Positions 1-8,708 of a stretch of 64,000 bases of DNA are shown one piece after another (positions within the stretch are counted from its first letter, which is position 1; each line of letters opens with the position of its first letter). This stretch comes from Synechococcus sp. SP2 MAG (lineage in GTDB: Bacteria > Cyanobacteriota > Cyanobacteriia > PCC-6307 > Cyanobiaceae): NCBI GenBank assembly GCA_030756895.1, contig JAVBIX010000053.1, positions 1 to 64,000 of the forward strand, written 5' to 3'. The notes under the pieces were generated by a model. That model ran no database searches and had not been told where the DNA came from. It saw nothing but the letters and a program-made list of their open reading frames with translations. Both the position numbers and the translations under genes were made by a program.

Positions 1-656
1 CTGATTGTGTCTGCAGCAGACCAAGCGTAGAGGTCGTCAAAGCTGGTCACACCCGACCACGTTGCTAGGGCAACCATTCCCATCAAGAGCATCACATCAC
101 CAACGCGCTTGGTGAGGAATGCATCTCTTGCCGCAGTCACTACGAGGGGTTGGGCGTACCAAAAACCCACCAAGAGGTAGGTCGAGAGAGTGAGCATTTC
201 CAGCAGAAAATAGCTCTGGAACAAGGAGTCGCTCAAAACAACCCCTGACATCGCCCCCTCGAAGAAGCCCAGCAAGGCAAAGAACCTTGCTAGCGCCCAC
301 TCCTTATCGAGATAGCCAAGGGAATACAACTGAGAGAAAAAGCTCAAACCCGTGATCAGCTCAAGAGCAGACACATTGGTTAGAGAGAGGCTGAAGCTGA
401 TCTCAAGATTGAGATCGGCCACATTCAGCCATGGAAACGTCAGAAGGGTCGGTCCACCTGCCATGACGTCGCGCAGCACAAGGCTTCCATGGATGAAAGC
501 AAGCAATGTGAGCAGGATGTTGAGATAGGCCGCAGGCCGATGGGAATCACGCCGAAAGACCCCCAAAGCCCAAGGCAGTGAAACCAACATCCCAGCGAAC
601 CCGTAGAGCGGGATCAACCAGGCGGTTTGCAGAGGCAGCGTTGCAGCTGAGATCAA
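1..656 (-). CDS. ndhF: NAD(P)H-quinone oxidoreductase subunit F (NdhF family, probably the CO2-uptake NDH-1 type), truncated at the window edge
   Basis: My own translation of the - strand is open to position 1: ...LPLQTAWLIPLYGFAGMLVSLPWALGVF...LSLTNVSALELITGLSFFSQLYSLGYLDKEWALARFFALLGFFEGAMSGVVLSDSLFQSYFLLEMLTLSTYLLVGFWYAQPLVVTAARDAFLTKRVGDVMLLMG. No ATG near the N-terminus; TTG at 656 is a plausible start (ATT at 689 is also in frame). Confidence 0.85.
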   Translation of the reverse strand, partial: MISAATLPLQTAWLIPLYGFAGMLVSLPWALGVFRRDSHRPAAYLNILLTLLAFIHGSLVLRDVMAGGPTLLTFPWLNVADLNLEISFSLSLTNVSALELITGLSFFSQLYSLGYLDKEWALARFFALLGFFEGAMSGVVLSDSLFQSYFLLEMLTLSTYLLVGFWYAQPLVVTAARDAFLTKRVGDVMLLMGMVALATWSGVTSFDDLYAWSAADTI

Positions 657-735
657 AAGAAACGGGGCGGTTGCGCCGTTGAGAGGAATGATGGGCCGGG
701 AATCTAAACGGAGTTAGACAGCGGTGAGTTATTAC

Positions 736-1275
736 TCACATCCGCCGCGTGACATTGGTACAGGAAAGAGCTGGCTCCACTTCATCATGAGGACGAGCAA
801 TGATGTGAGCAGCAACAAGGCCGTCTCCAACCCGTTCACAGGCATCAGCTCCTGCGCGCACGGCAGCATTCACAGCTCCGGTCTCTCCACGGACCATCAC
901 TGTGACGTATCCACCACCGACGTATTCACGACTGATCAGCTGCACCTCCGCAGCTTTCGTCATTGCATCGGCGGCCTCAATCGCAGGCACCATGCCTCGG
1001 GTCTCAATCATGCCAAGGGCAATACCGAATGCGCGCCTTGGAACAGGGCTTGAAGAAGCCTGAAGGGAAGACCCTTTTCCACTACCGCCACTTGTAGGTG
1101 TACCTCGAGAGCTGCTGCGAGCTGGAGAGCTGGCTATAGGAGCAGAAGCGCTCGTGACAGGCTTCACATCAACAGTCGCTTTTGCTGCTGCTGAGGTGGG
1201 GGTAGCGGCTTTGGTAGACGGTGTTGATGCAGCGGAGTCTGCGCTGGACCGACGACGGGGTGAAGGAGTGGCCAT
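736..1275 (-). CDS. csoS1E: BMC-domain carboxysome shell protein with long N-terminal extension (CsoS1E-like)
   Basis: The C-terminal ~90 aa (FGIALGMIETRGMVPAIEAADAMTKAAEVQLISREYVGGGYVTVMVRGETGAVNAAVRAGADACERVGDGLVAAHIIARPH) nearly matches CsoS1; preceded by ~80 aa of Ser/Ala/Thr/Pro-rich sequence. Confidence 0.88.
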   Translation of the reverse strand: MATPSPRRRSSADSAASTPSTKAATPTSAAAKATVDVKPVTSASAPIASSPARSSSRGTPTSGGSGKGSSLQASSSPVPRRAFGIALGMIETRGMVPAIEAADAMTKAAEVQLISREYVGGGYVTVMVRGETGAVNAAVRAGADACERVGDGLVAAHIIARPHDEVEPALSCTNVTRRM

Positions 1276-1321
1276 TGGATGGATTGCGTTGAAGTGGGAC
1301 GGAGAGCAGAACGTGAATTAG

Positions 1322-1573
1322 TTATCCATCTGGCAACCAATGGTCGATGATTCCGCCGATGGTGAGATCTGTGAGAACAGTGTTGTCAGGACAGGCGTGT
1401 CGTGCAGCAGAACCACTAGCGGTAAACACCCAGTTGCCTTCTCGCGCGCCGACAGGATCAACTGCAACAAGCTTTTTGCCCTTGTTGTTTTTAAGGATTC
1501 GCAGGTGCATATGGTCCAAACCTCCGACGCGGAAAGTACAGACCAGAGTCCCCATCACCTGCATGATTTCCAT
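1322..1573 (-). CDS. csoS4B: Carboxysome pentameric vertex protein CsoS4B
   Basis: MEIMQVMGTLVCTFRVGGLDHMHLRILKNNKGKKLVAVDPVGAREGNWVFTASGSAARHACPDNTVLTDLTIGGIIDHW; EutN/CcmL fold. The start is trimmed from the listed ORF because ATG at 1573 overlaps the csoS4A stop (TAATG). Confidence 0.93.
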   Translation of the reverse strand: MEIMQVMGTLVCTFRVGGLDHMHLRILKNNKGKKLVAVDPVGAREGNWVFTASGSAARHACPDNTVLTDLTIGGIIDHWLPDG

Positions 1574-1857
1574 TAGCTCTTCGCCTCTTTCGACGAAGAC
1601 GATGGCTTCGGTGGATCGGGATCCCAATGGTCAATGATCCCAACAATTGTGAGATCGCTGGGATACGACTTACTTCCTGCAGCTTCCCTAGCCGCAGAGC
1701 TGCTGACGCAAATCACCCAATCACCTGGCTTCGCACCAACAGCGTCAACGGCAACTTTTTGGCTGCTGCCGTCTAGAACAACCTGAAGGTGCTTGTGTTC
1801 GAAATCAGGAATGCGATTGGTAGAAACCAGTGGCTTGATGACCTTGACGATAAGCAT
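1573..1857 (-). CDS. csoS4A: Carboxysome pentameric vertex protein CsoS4A
   Basis: MLIVKVIKPLVSTNRIPDFEHKHLQVVLDGSSQKVAVDAVGAKPGDWVICVSSSAARE...SDLTIVGIIDHWD; EutN/CcmL family, in cso operon order. Confidence 0.95.
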   Translation of the reverse strand: MLIVKVIKPLVSTNRIPDFEHKHLQVVLDGSSQKVAVDAVGAKPGDWVICVSSSAAREAAGSKSYPSDLTIVGIIDHWDPDPPKPSSSSKEAKS

Positions 1858-1859
1858 GA

Positions 1860-3659
1860 TCAGTGAGCCTCCTGAACAGCAGGATCGAGTGTGGACCCTA
1901 CAATTTCTGCAGGGGATGTTTGACTTCGATCCCGGATGGTTAAACAGGTATGAATTAAACCATCACGAACCAGGTTTGAGTATCGATCTGAAATAGCCGC
2001 ATTAACTCTCTGACAATCTGAGATAGCTCGTTCGCGCGCACCAGGAACGGAACTGGAGTAATCGAAACGGATCACAACAGGTATAGGCAGATCACGCGAA
2101 ACGTTTAAGCCCTTGAAAATTTTCACACCAACGTCCAAGTCTGGTGCGCCCTCTTCGACGGTATCTAGGTGGGCAAAATAAGTGAGATTTCGTAAATGGA
2201 CTTCTTTAAAACCGATTCCTACCCCAATAAAACGTTCTGCATGGCCCGCATCTGGATAAGGGCCACCATGAAGCTCAGATACATAATCAATCTGAGAAAT
2301 ATTGTTGGCCAATAAGCGAGTCATTAATGCCACCATTCCCGTATCCATCGCTCCCGGCGCACCAGATTCAACAGCTTCAGCAATCTGAATCAGCGCCTGA
2401 TCGGGAGACATCGTTGACGTTGCCTCATAAAGATCCTGAGCTGACACCCATCGATCTAACTGAGTTGAACTATCGCTTGCGGGTGGGTGAACCCTGATTG
2501 CATCAGTATCGGTATCGAGTCCAATCAACAACAGGTCAACGGAAGCACCGCAACAAAAGCTGTTTTCAACAGCCTGTCGAAAATCAAGAAGGCGCTGATA
2601 TCCAGCAGAGGCTGCCAATTTGTCATCACTTCCATGGGCAGCGCAGCCCTGATGGCTCGGATCCAAGGAGCTGAAGTGATAAGTCACGACCTTGAGGTAA
2701 CGGGTGTCTTGGCTGGCAGCATTAGGGAGGGACTCGCGATAACGCCGATGTTCCGTCTTGACCCATCTATTAACGGTATTTTCGACGTCAAACATGGCTC
2801 CGGCATGGGAGCGGCGACGCACTGAACTGAACGGAATCCGTAAGGCGTAGGCAATGGAATGAGCCAGCCGACCATCCGCACAAGGCGTCACATCGAGGAG
2901 ATGGAAACCGCAATCAAGAAGAAAACGCTCAAACGTCTTTGCCGCTTCACTCCCTGAAGAGGCCGCGAGAGGATCGTGCTGAAAAAAACAATCACTAAAA
3001 ACACGGTGCGACTCAAAAACACACCATGCGTAGAGCGCTCTCATATCCAAAGGACGGACCCAGGCACACTCAAGGATGTGCTTTGGCAAGTCAAATCCAA
3101 GCTCTCGACAAGCTAAAAGCTGTGCCTGATCAATAAAATCAGCATGATGTTGAAGCGCTGAAATCTTTTGAAGGACAGGAATAATCCTTTCGAAGCGCCC
3201 TTTAACTTCCAACTCGTAGACCCGTAAATGGTCATTAGCAACCTGATCAGTTAAAGGATGCAAGCGTTTAGAGACTGGACGGTTGGATGTTGAGCGGTTA
3301 GCAGAAGGGAGAGTCGTTCCTAACTGTCTCGAGCGATTCGAACTGCTCGATAGTGCACTGGACGACTTTTGATCCCTACGTACCCAGCCGGGTTGTTGCG
3401 GAACTGAACGCCTGCTGTCTTGACTTGTCCTGACGCGCCCGGCACCAAGGGTGCCTTGAGCCAAGACGGCTGCCTTTCCCGAAGTCGTGAGCGCTCTGCG
3501 TCTTTCAAGCGAGGCAGCACGGGCCGTAAGCGGATTGAGATCAGCTTGCTTGGGATCAGAGGAACCCGAAGACTCAGCACTCTCTTGTTGCAACTGACGT
3601 CGAGTAGGAGCGGTGGGGGAAAGAGGTCGCCCACCGCGGGAAGGCACAGAGCGGACCAT
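1860..3659 (-). CDS. csoSCA: Carboxysomal beta-type carbonic anhydrase CsoSCA (CsoS3)
   Basis: 599 aa between csoS2 and csoS4A; contains CADGR and DPSHQGCAAHGSDD zinc/active-site style motifs; disordered basic N-terminus. Confidence 0.95.
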   Translation of the reverse strand: MVRSVPSRGGRPLSPTAPTRRQLQQESAESSGSSDPKQADLNPLTARAASLERRRALTTSGKAAVLAQGTLGAGRVRTSQDSRRSVPQQPGWVRRDQKSSSALSSSSNRSRQLGTTLPSANRSTSNRPVSKRLHPLTDQVANDHLRVYELEVKGRFERIIPVLQKISALQHHADFIDQAQLLACRELGFDLPKHILECAWVRPLDMRALYAWCVFESHRVFSDCFFQHDPLAASSGSEAAKTFERFLLDCGFHLLDVTPCADGRLAHSIAYALRIPFSSVRRRSHAGAMFDVENTVNRWVKTEHRRYRESLPNAASQDTRYLKVVTYHFSSLDPSHQGCAAHGSDDKLAASAGYQRLLDFRQAVENSFCCGASVDLLLIGLDTDTDAIRVHPPASDSSTQLDRWVSAQDLYEATSTMSPDQALIQIAEAVESGAPGAMDTGMVALMTRLLANNISQIDYVSELHGGPYPDAGHAERFIGVGIGFKEVHLRNLTYFAHLDTVEEGAPDLDVGVKIFKGLNVSRDLPIPVVIRFDYSSSVPGARERAISDCQRVNAAISDRYSNLVRDGLIHTCLTIRDRSQTSPAEIVGSTLDPAVQEAH

Positions 3660-3666
3660 TAGTTGA

Positions 3667-6054
3667 TCAGCCTCGCGCTCCGCCTGAGACGGTAATCAGC
3701 GAACCCTTTGAAGTACTGCCACTGGAACCTGTGACACGACTTTCAGGCCATTCAGACTGCTCGTTGCGCTTTCGTTCGGAAGGGGGCATTCCCATCATTG
3801 ATCCCGAACGGCTGGGGTTACGACGACGAGCGGAGACGCCTTCGGTACCCGTCACATGTTCGCCCCGATCCCAGTCATCACCAGTAACTTTGGTGGAAGA
3901 GCCTTCACCTGTGACCCGAGAAGCAAGTTCTTGAGTAGCGACTACAACCTGAGGGGTGGTGGGTTGAAATTGACGTTGGTCTTGACGTTGGCTGTGACGC
4001 TCCTGAAATTCGCGATTATCAAATCGGAATTGCTCCGTGCCGGTGATTTTCCCACCGGCCAAATCAAAAGGGCCCGTAATACGGCTGCTGTCTTCGTAAG
4101 CGGTACCCGTAACGCCTTTGCTGGTGTCACGCTGTTGCTGCGCTGCACGGGCAGGAGAAACCACGCTGAATCGAGTCCAACTCGACCCTTCTGGTGATTG
4201 ACCATGCGTATCTGTCCCAAGGGGTGCCTCAGCACCACAAGCTGCTGAGAGCTGATCGGCACCGATATAAGGAGTACCGGTCACAGCTTCACAAGCGCCG
4301 CGTTCGCCACCTGTCATCACTCCTCCAATACCTGGTTGAAGGCCTGTCATCGGAGAAGAAGGGGTGCCGGGACGGACAGGCGTCCGTTCTCGAATCGCCT
4401 GAACAGCGGAGTTACCGCAGTATTGACCTGCTTGCTCAAGGCCTGCATAAGGGGTACCTGTTACTGCTTTGCAGCTTCCAGGTTCATCGCCCGTGACTTT
4501 TTCAGAGCGCCCTGTGCTGGTCCCACTCACAACTTGGTTGCGGTTAGTGATGCTGAATCCAACCTTCGCGGGTTCTGGCTCTGGCTTGGCTCCACAGAAC
4601 GAATTGACTTGTTCGGCACTGATGTACTGATTGCCAGTTACGCGCTTACAAGATCCAGGTTCATCGCCAGTCACACTCGATGAACGACCAAGCATCGTGC
4701 CGGTAACACCTGTTCCAGTAAGGGTTTCAGACAGGCCAACCTTCGCAGCTGGACGCCCTTCAGGAAGAGGATCAGATCCTAAATATTGATCACCAGTTAA
4801 AGAGCGGTTCGCACCGGCTTCATTACCAGTCACGCTGGAGGATCGCCCTACCATCACGCCGCTTACTGGGCGCCCTTGCTGCGTCAAGCTATGGCCAACT
4901 TTGCGTGGTGAAGGATTGGTACCACCGCAATACATGGCACTTTGGTTCGCCGAGATGTATTCGGTACCTGTCACGCTTTTACAAGTGCCGGGCTCATCAC
5001 CAGTCACTTTCTCCGAGCGACCAACCTCGTTGCCTGTGACCCGGTTGCCATGGGTTGTGGCAGACACACGAACCTTGGCGGGTGTGGTTGGCGTTGGAGC
5101 GCTCTGACAAAAAGTCTGAAAAACCTCAGCACCGAGATATTCAGTACCAGTAATCGAACGACACGTGCTGGCTTCGTTGCCCGTTGTCTTAACAGAGCGA
5201 TTCGCCTGAGTGCCAGTCACTGTCTGGCCTCCAGTGGTCTCTGACTCACCCACCTTCCAGTGAGCATCAGCGGAGGCAGCTTGCTTAGATCCGTTCCGGT
5301 TCGGGCCTGTTGGACGCGTTATTCCAGCGCTTTGCTTGCTACGAGCTCCGGACTTGGCGCGAAGCTCACGCACTTGCTGAGCCAACTCTCTGCTTGTGAG
5401 GTCAGGATTTGCCTGACGGGCTACTGCAGCAGCGCTTGTGGGTTGTTTACCCGCTGTTTTCCCATGTTTAGACATCGCTTCGCGACGGGCTAAAGCAAGT
5501 GAACGGCTTGGATTATCGATAGCACGACGCTTTGGAGCTTTGCTTCGGCGAGAGGAGTTTTTGGTGGAAAGATCGACAGATGCAGCCTGACGACTCAACC
5601 GAGTTGGTGTTAAAGCTGCATCATTACTTCCACAACCACAATCTTTCTTACTGACTGCAGGAACTGTTGTGGATGAGGTTTTCACTGTTTTACGAGCGAC
5701 ATCAGCACGATTTCTATCTTTGGTGGTATCAGCTGATTTGCCACGACGCGAAAGGGCTTCTCGGCGAACCATCACAAGCTCACGACTTGGTTGACTGACA
5801 GGTTTCACTCGAGAACGGTGAGCTGCTGACGAAGAGGTCAGTGATTGATGTCTTGGTCGCTCTACAGCGACAGGAGTTGCGGCATATGAAGGGGCTGCCG
5901 CGATTGGATCTGGGTTGGTTCGCGTCTTACGGGCATCATCGGCCGACCGAACACGATTGGCACCTGCTGAAACAGCAACGGATGCTTTTTTGCCAGCAGT
6001 AGTGAGAGCCTTACGGCGCTCGAGAGCTAGTTCGCGACTAGAAAGTCTTGCCAT
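3667..6054 (-). CDS. csoS2: Carboxysome assembly scaffold CsoS2
   Basis: 795 aa; four N-terminal SRELALERRKALTTAGK-type repeats, mid-region VTGDEPGSCK..VTGTEY repeats, C-terminal VTG repeats. Confidence 0.97.
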   Translation of the reverse strand: MARLSSRELALERRKALTTAGKKASVAVSAGANRVRSADDARKTRTNPDPIAAAPSYAATPVAVERPRHQSLTSSSAAHRSRVKPVSQPSRELVMVRREALSRRGKSADTTKDRNRADVARKTVKTSSTTVPAVSKKDCGCGSNDAALTPTRLSRQAASVDLSTKNSSRRSKAPKRRAIDNPSRSLALARREAMSKHGKTAGKQPTSAAAVARQANPDLTSRELAQQVRELRAKSGARSKQSAGITRPTGPNRNGSKQAASADAHWKVGESETTGGQTVTGTQANRSVKTTGNEASTCRSITGTEYLGAEVFQTFCQSAPTPTTPAKVRVSATTHGNRVTGNEVGRSEKVTGDEPGTCKSVTGTEYISANQSAMYCGGTNPSPRKVGHSLTQQGRPVSGVMVGRSSSVTGNEAGANRSLTGDQYLGSDPLPEGRPAAKVGLSETLTGTGVTGTMLGRSSSVTGDEPGSCKRVTGNQYISAEQVNSFCGAKPEPEPAKVGFSITNRNQVVSGTSTGRSEKVTGDEPGSCKAVTGTPYAGLEQAGQYCGNSAVQAIRERTPVRPGTPSSPMTGLQPGIGGVMTGGERGACEAVTGTPYIGADQLSAACGAEAPLGTDTHGQSPEGSSWTRFSVVSPARAAQQQRDTSKGVTGTAYEDSSRITGPFDLAGGKITGTEQFRFDNREFQERHSQRQDQRQFQPTTPQVVVATQELASRVTGEGSSTKVTGDDWDRGEHVTGTEGVSARRRNPSRSGSMMGMPPSERKRNEQSEWPESRVTGSSGSTSKGSLITVSGGARG

Positions 6055-6110
6055 GTCCGCCCGAGAGTGTCGTCGTGAGTTGAAGGGAACAAGTCCCTAC
6101 AGGAAAAGTT

Positions 6111-6133
6111 GAGCCCTGATCAACTCAGGGCTC
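6111..6133 (-). promoter_or_regulatory. Hairpin between cbbS and csoS2
   Basis: Perfect 9-bp inverted repeat gagccctga-tcaac-tcagggctc, followed on the - strand by AACTTTTCC. Confidence 0.6.
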
Positions 6134-6146
6134 GAAATCGTGCAGC

Positions 6147-6166
6147 CGAAGGATCAGCGTCCTTCG
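6147..6166 (-). promoter_or_regulatory. Hairpin spanning the cbbS stop codon
   Basis: cgaagga-tcagcg-tccttcg, 7-bp stem; the cbbS stop (TGA) lies in the loop. Confidence 0.5.
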
Positions 6167-6504
6167 AAAACCACGAAGCAGGAGCCTTGACCCTGGGTGT
6201 AGGCGTCGTAGCCAACGATGCGCACGTGATGATCGGGGTATGCGCGATGGCAAGCCTCGAGTTCACTTACAACAACGTTGAGATCCTTCTCACCGAAGAA
6301 GGGGAGCTTCCAATAAGACCAGTAGATGGCCATGGAATTGGAAGGATGGACGTGCTCAACGAGCGGGCTCCAACCTTGGGCAATGATGTAAGCGATCTGG
6401 TCATAGATCTCGTCCTGGGTCATCGGCGGAAGGAAGCCGAATGTCTCCAGGGTGGCGACTGTTTGGTAGTCACCCACGGTGCTCTGAAAAGGCATGGGGA
6501 TCAC
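6154..6504 (-). CDS. cbbS: RuBisCO small subunit (form IA)
   Basis: MPFQSTVGDYQTVATLETFGFLPPMTQDEIYDQIAYIIAQGWSPLVEHVHPSNSMAIYWSYWKLPFFGEKDLNVVVSELEACHRAYPDHHVRIVGYDAYTQGQGSCFVVFEGR; the real start may be M4 (6495). Confidence 0.97.
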   Translation of the reverse strand: MIPMPFQSTVGDYQTVATLETFGFLPPMTQDEIYDQIAYIIAQGWSPLVEHVHPSNSMAIYWSYWKLPFFGEKDLNVVVSELEACHRAYPDHHVRIVGYDAYTQGQGSCFVVFEGR

Positions 6505-6522
6505 GCTTTAAAAAAATGTTTT

Positions 6523-6545
6523 GGCCGGATCAAATTTTTCCGGCC
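6523..6545 (-). promoter_or_regulatory. Hairpin in the cbbL-cbbS intergenic region, terminator/attenuator-like
   Basis: ggccgga-tcaaatttt-tccggcc, 7-bp GC-rich stem; on the - strand followed by AAAACATTTTTTT. Confidence 0.6.
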
Positions 6546-6570
6546 GGAGTTATTTCGAGGCTCGGTTAAA

Positions 6571-6587
6571 GGGTGAAGAATTCACCC
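6571..6587 (-). promoter_or_regulatory. Hairpin just downstream of the cbbL stop
   Basis: gggtgaa-gaa-ttcaccc, 7-bp stem, 3-nt loop, starting 10 bp after the cbbL stop. Confidence 0.55.
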
Positions 6588-6597
6588 CTTGCACCGA

Positions 6598-8010
6598 TCA
6601 CTGAACGTCGAGCTTGTCGACGGTGTCGAACTCAAACTTGATCTCCTTCCAGGTCTCGAGAGCGATGGCCAGCTCAGGGCTGTGCTTACCGGCTTCCATA
6701 AGGATGTCGCGGCTTTCTTTCTCGATCTCACGACCGGCGTTGCGTGCCTTGACGCAGGCCTCGAGGGCCACGCGGTTGGCAGCAGCACCAGCTGCGGATC
6801 CCCAGGGGTGACCGTGGGTACCACCACCGAACTGGAGGACGGAGTCGTCTCCGAAGATGGCAACCAGTGCGGGCATGTGCCACACGTGGATACCGCCGGA
6901 AGCAACGGCGAACACACCAGGCATGGAACCCCAGTCCTGATCAAAGAAGTTGCCGCGGCTGCGATCTTCAGGAACGAAGGATTCACGAAGCTGGTCGATA
7001 TAGCCGAGGGTGGTCTGACGATCACCTTCCAGCTTGCCGACCACGGTGCCAGTGTGGAGTTGGTCACCACCTGACAAACGCAGACACTTGGCGAGAACGC
7101 GGAAGTGAATGCCGTGCTTGGGATGACGGTCAATCACAGCGTGCATGGCACGGTGAATGTGCAGCAACATGCCGTTCTTGCGGCACCACTTCGACAAACC
7201 GGTATTGGCTGTGAAGCCACCGGTAATGAAGTCGTGCATGATGATCGGCTGATTGAGTTCTTTAGCGAACTCAGCGCGCTCATACATCTCTTCAGGAGTG
7301 TTGGCAGTCACGTTGAGGTAGTGACCCTTCCGCTCGCCCGTTTCCTGTTCGGCAATCTTGATGGCTTCCGCAACGAATTCGAAGCGGTTCTGCCAGCGCT
7401 GGAAAGGCTGGGAGTTGATGTTCTCGTCATCTTTGGTGAAGTCCAGACCGCCACGAAGGCACTCATAGACAACACGGCCATAGTTCTTACCGCTCAAACC
7501 AAGCTTTGGCTTGATGGTGCAACCCAGAAGAGGGCGGCCGTACTTGTTCATCCGGTCACGCTCAACGGCAATGCCATTAGGCGGTCCAGCGCAACACTTG
7601 ATAAAAGCAATCGGGAAGCGAATGTCTTCCAGACGCAGGTGGCGCAGGGCTTTGAAGCCAAACACGTTGCCGACCAAGGAGGTCAGAACGTTGGTGATTG
7701 AACCCTCTTCGAACAGGTCGAGGGGGTAAGCGATGAAGGCATAGAAAGCCTCCTTGTCACCGGGGACGTCTTCGATGCGGTAGCAGCGTCCTTTGTAGAA
7801 GTCGAGATCGGTGAGGAGCTCGGACCACACAGTGGACCAGGTACCAGTTGAAGATTCAGCGGCAACAGCAGCTGCTACTTCTTCTTTCGGGACACCGTCT
7901 TGGCCAGTGCACTTGAAGCAGGCCAGCAGGTCAGTGTCTAGGGGAACGTAATCAGGAGTCCAGTAAGTGTCTCTGTACTCCTTGACGCCAGCGTCGTACT
8001 TCTTGCTCAT
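6598..8010 (-). CDS. cbbL: RuBisCO large subunit (form IA)
   Basis: 470 aa [33 protein letters not shown]...[19 protein letters not shown]...[36 protein letters not shown]. Confidence 0.99.
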   Translation of the reverse strand: MSKKYDAGVKEYRDTYWTPDYVPLDTDLLACFKCTGQDGVPKEEVAAAVAAESSTGTWSTVWSELLTDLDFYKGRCYRIEDVPGDKEAFYAFIAYPLDLFEEGSITNVLTSLVGNVFGFKALRHLRLEDIRFPIAFIKCCAGPPNGIAVERDRMNKYGRPLLGCTIKPKLGLSGKNYGRVVYECLRGGLDFTKDDENINSQPFQRWQNRFEFVAEAIKIAEQETGERKGHYLNVTANTPEEMYERAEFAKELNQPIIMHDFITGGFTANTGLSKWCRKNGMLLHIHRAMHAVIDRHPKHGIHFRVLAKCLRLSGGDQLHTGTVVGKLEGDRQTTLGYIDQLRESFVPEDRSRGNFFDQDWGSMPGVFAVASGGIHVWHMPALVAIFGDDSVLQFGGGTHGHPWGSAAGAAANRVALEACVKARNAGREIEKESRDILMEAGKHSPELAIALETWKEIKFEFDTVDKLDVQ

Positions 8011-8078
8011 GGATTAATTCCGTTAAGTCGGTAAAGGGAATGAGATGCGCTTCCTCGTCAGAGGGTTAGCTGCAAATC

Positions 8079-8390
8079 TCAATCCTTCTGTCCGACGAAG
8101 TTGCCGTTGCCGAGTGCTGGCTCAACTTCGCGGTGAGGGCGAGCAATGATGTGAGCCGCTACAAGGCCGTCTCCGACACGCTCGCAAGCATCTGCACCTG
8201 CACGCACTGCCGCGTTCACAGCACCTGTTTCGCCACGCACCAAAACTGTGACGTAGCCACCGCCGACGAATTCACGTCCAATCAGGCGCACTTCAGCAGC
8301 CTTGGTCATTGCATCAGCTGCTTCGATCGCTGGGACCAGGCCGCGTGTCTCGATCATGCCGAGAGCGATACCCATGGTTTCGTTAGCCAT
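8079..8390 (-). CDS. csoS1: Major carboxysome hexameric shell protein CsoS1
   Basis: MANETMGIALGMIETRGLVPAIEAADAMTKAAEVRLIGREFVGGGYVTVLVRGETGAVNAAVRAGADACERVGDGLVAAHIIARPH; BMC-H. Confidence 0.97.
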   Translation of the reverse strand: MANETMGIALGMIETRGLVPAIEAADAMTKAAEVRLIGREFVGGGYVTVLVRGETGAVNAAVRAGADACERVGDGLVAAHIIARPHREVEPALGNGNFVGQKD

Positions 8391-8708
8391 TGCCTACCGA
8401 GTAAGGGGGGTGGAATGTTCGGAAATGACATTGGTCTGCCAGAGGCCAACTCGTCAAGCGGTTTGGGGGCTTTGCAAGATCACTGTCCATGCTGAACTTC
8501 ATAAGCAATACTGATCAGCCTTGCCCGGACTGATCTGAAGCCCTGTGCGGGTTCGGGTGAGCACACCAACACAAGCGCTAGGCAACGCTCCTACGAGCCC
8601 GTAATTTTCCGCACGAAGCAAAACTTTCGCGTAAGCGGAGTGGATTGTTCAACCCCAGCTGAGCTTCATTTTCGAACCTGAACGAAATTTTTACCCTTAC
8701 CCCACACA

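Noticed and set aside
724-1053. 109-aa + strand ORF opposite csoS1E, and 8133..8495 opposite csoS1
   Set aside because: Both are the same antisense frame of the duplicated BMC domain, so similarity between them is a by-product of csoS1/csoS1E homology.
3667-6054. CsoS2 repeats considered as a CRISPR or DNA tandem-repeat array
   Set aside because: Repetition is protein-level (degenerate VTG repeats), with no identical DNA repeats or spacers.
3667-6054. Programmed frameshift in csoS2 (CsoS2A/B)
   Set aside because: I did not find a convincing slippery site with a downstream structure; the single full-length ORF is sufficient.
6109-6576. 155-aa + strand ORF antisense to cbbS
   Set aside because: Mirrors cbbS and the hairpin regions; no family resemblance.
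6582-7701. Overlapping alternative-frame ORFs in cbbL (6582..7133 -, 6589..7074 +, 7105..7701 +)
   Set aside because: Shadow ORFs of the highly biased cbbL gene; no recognisable domain.
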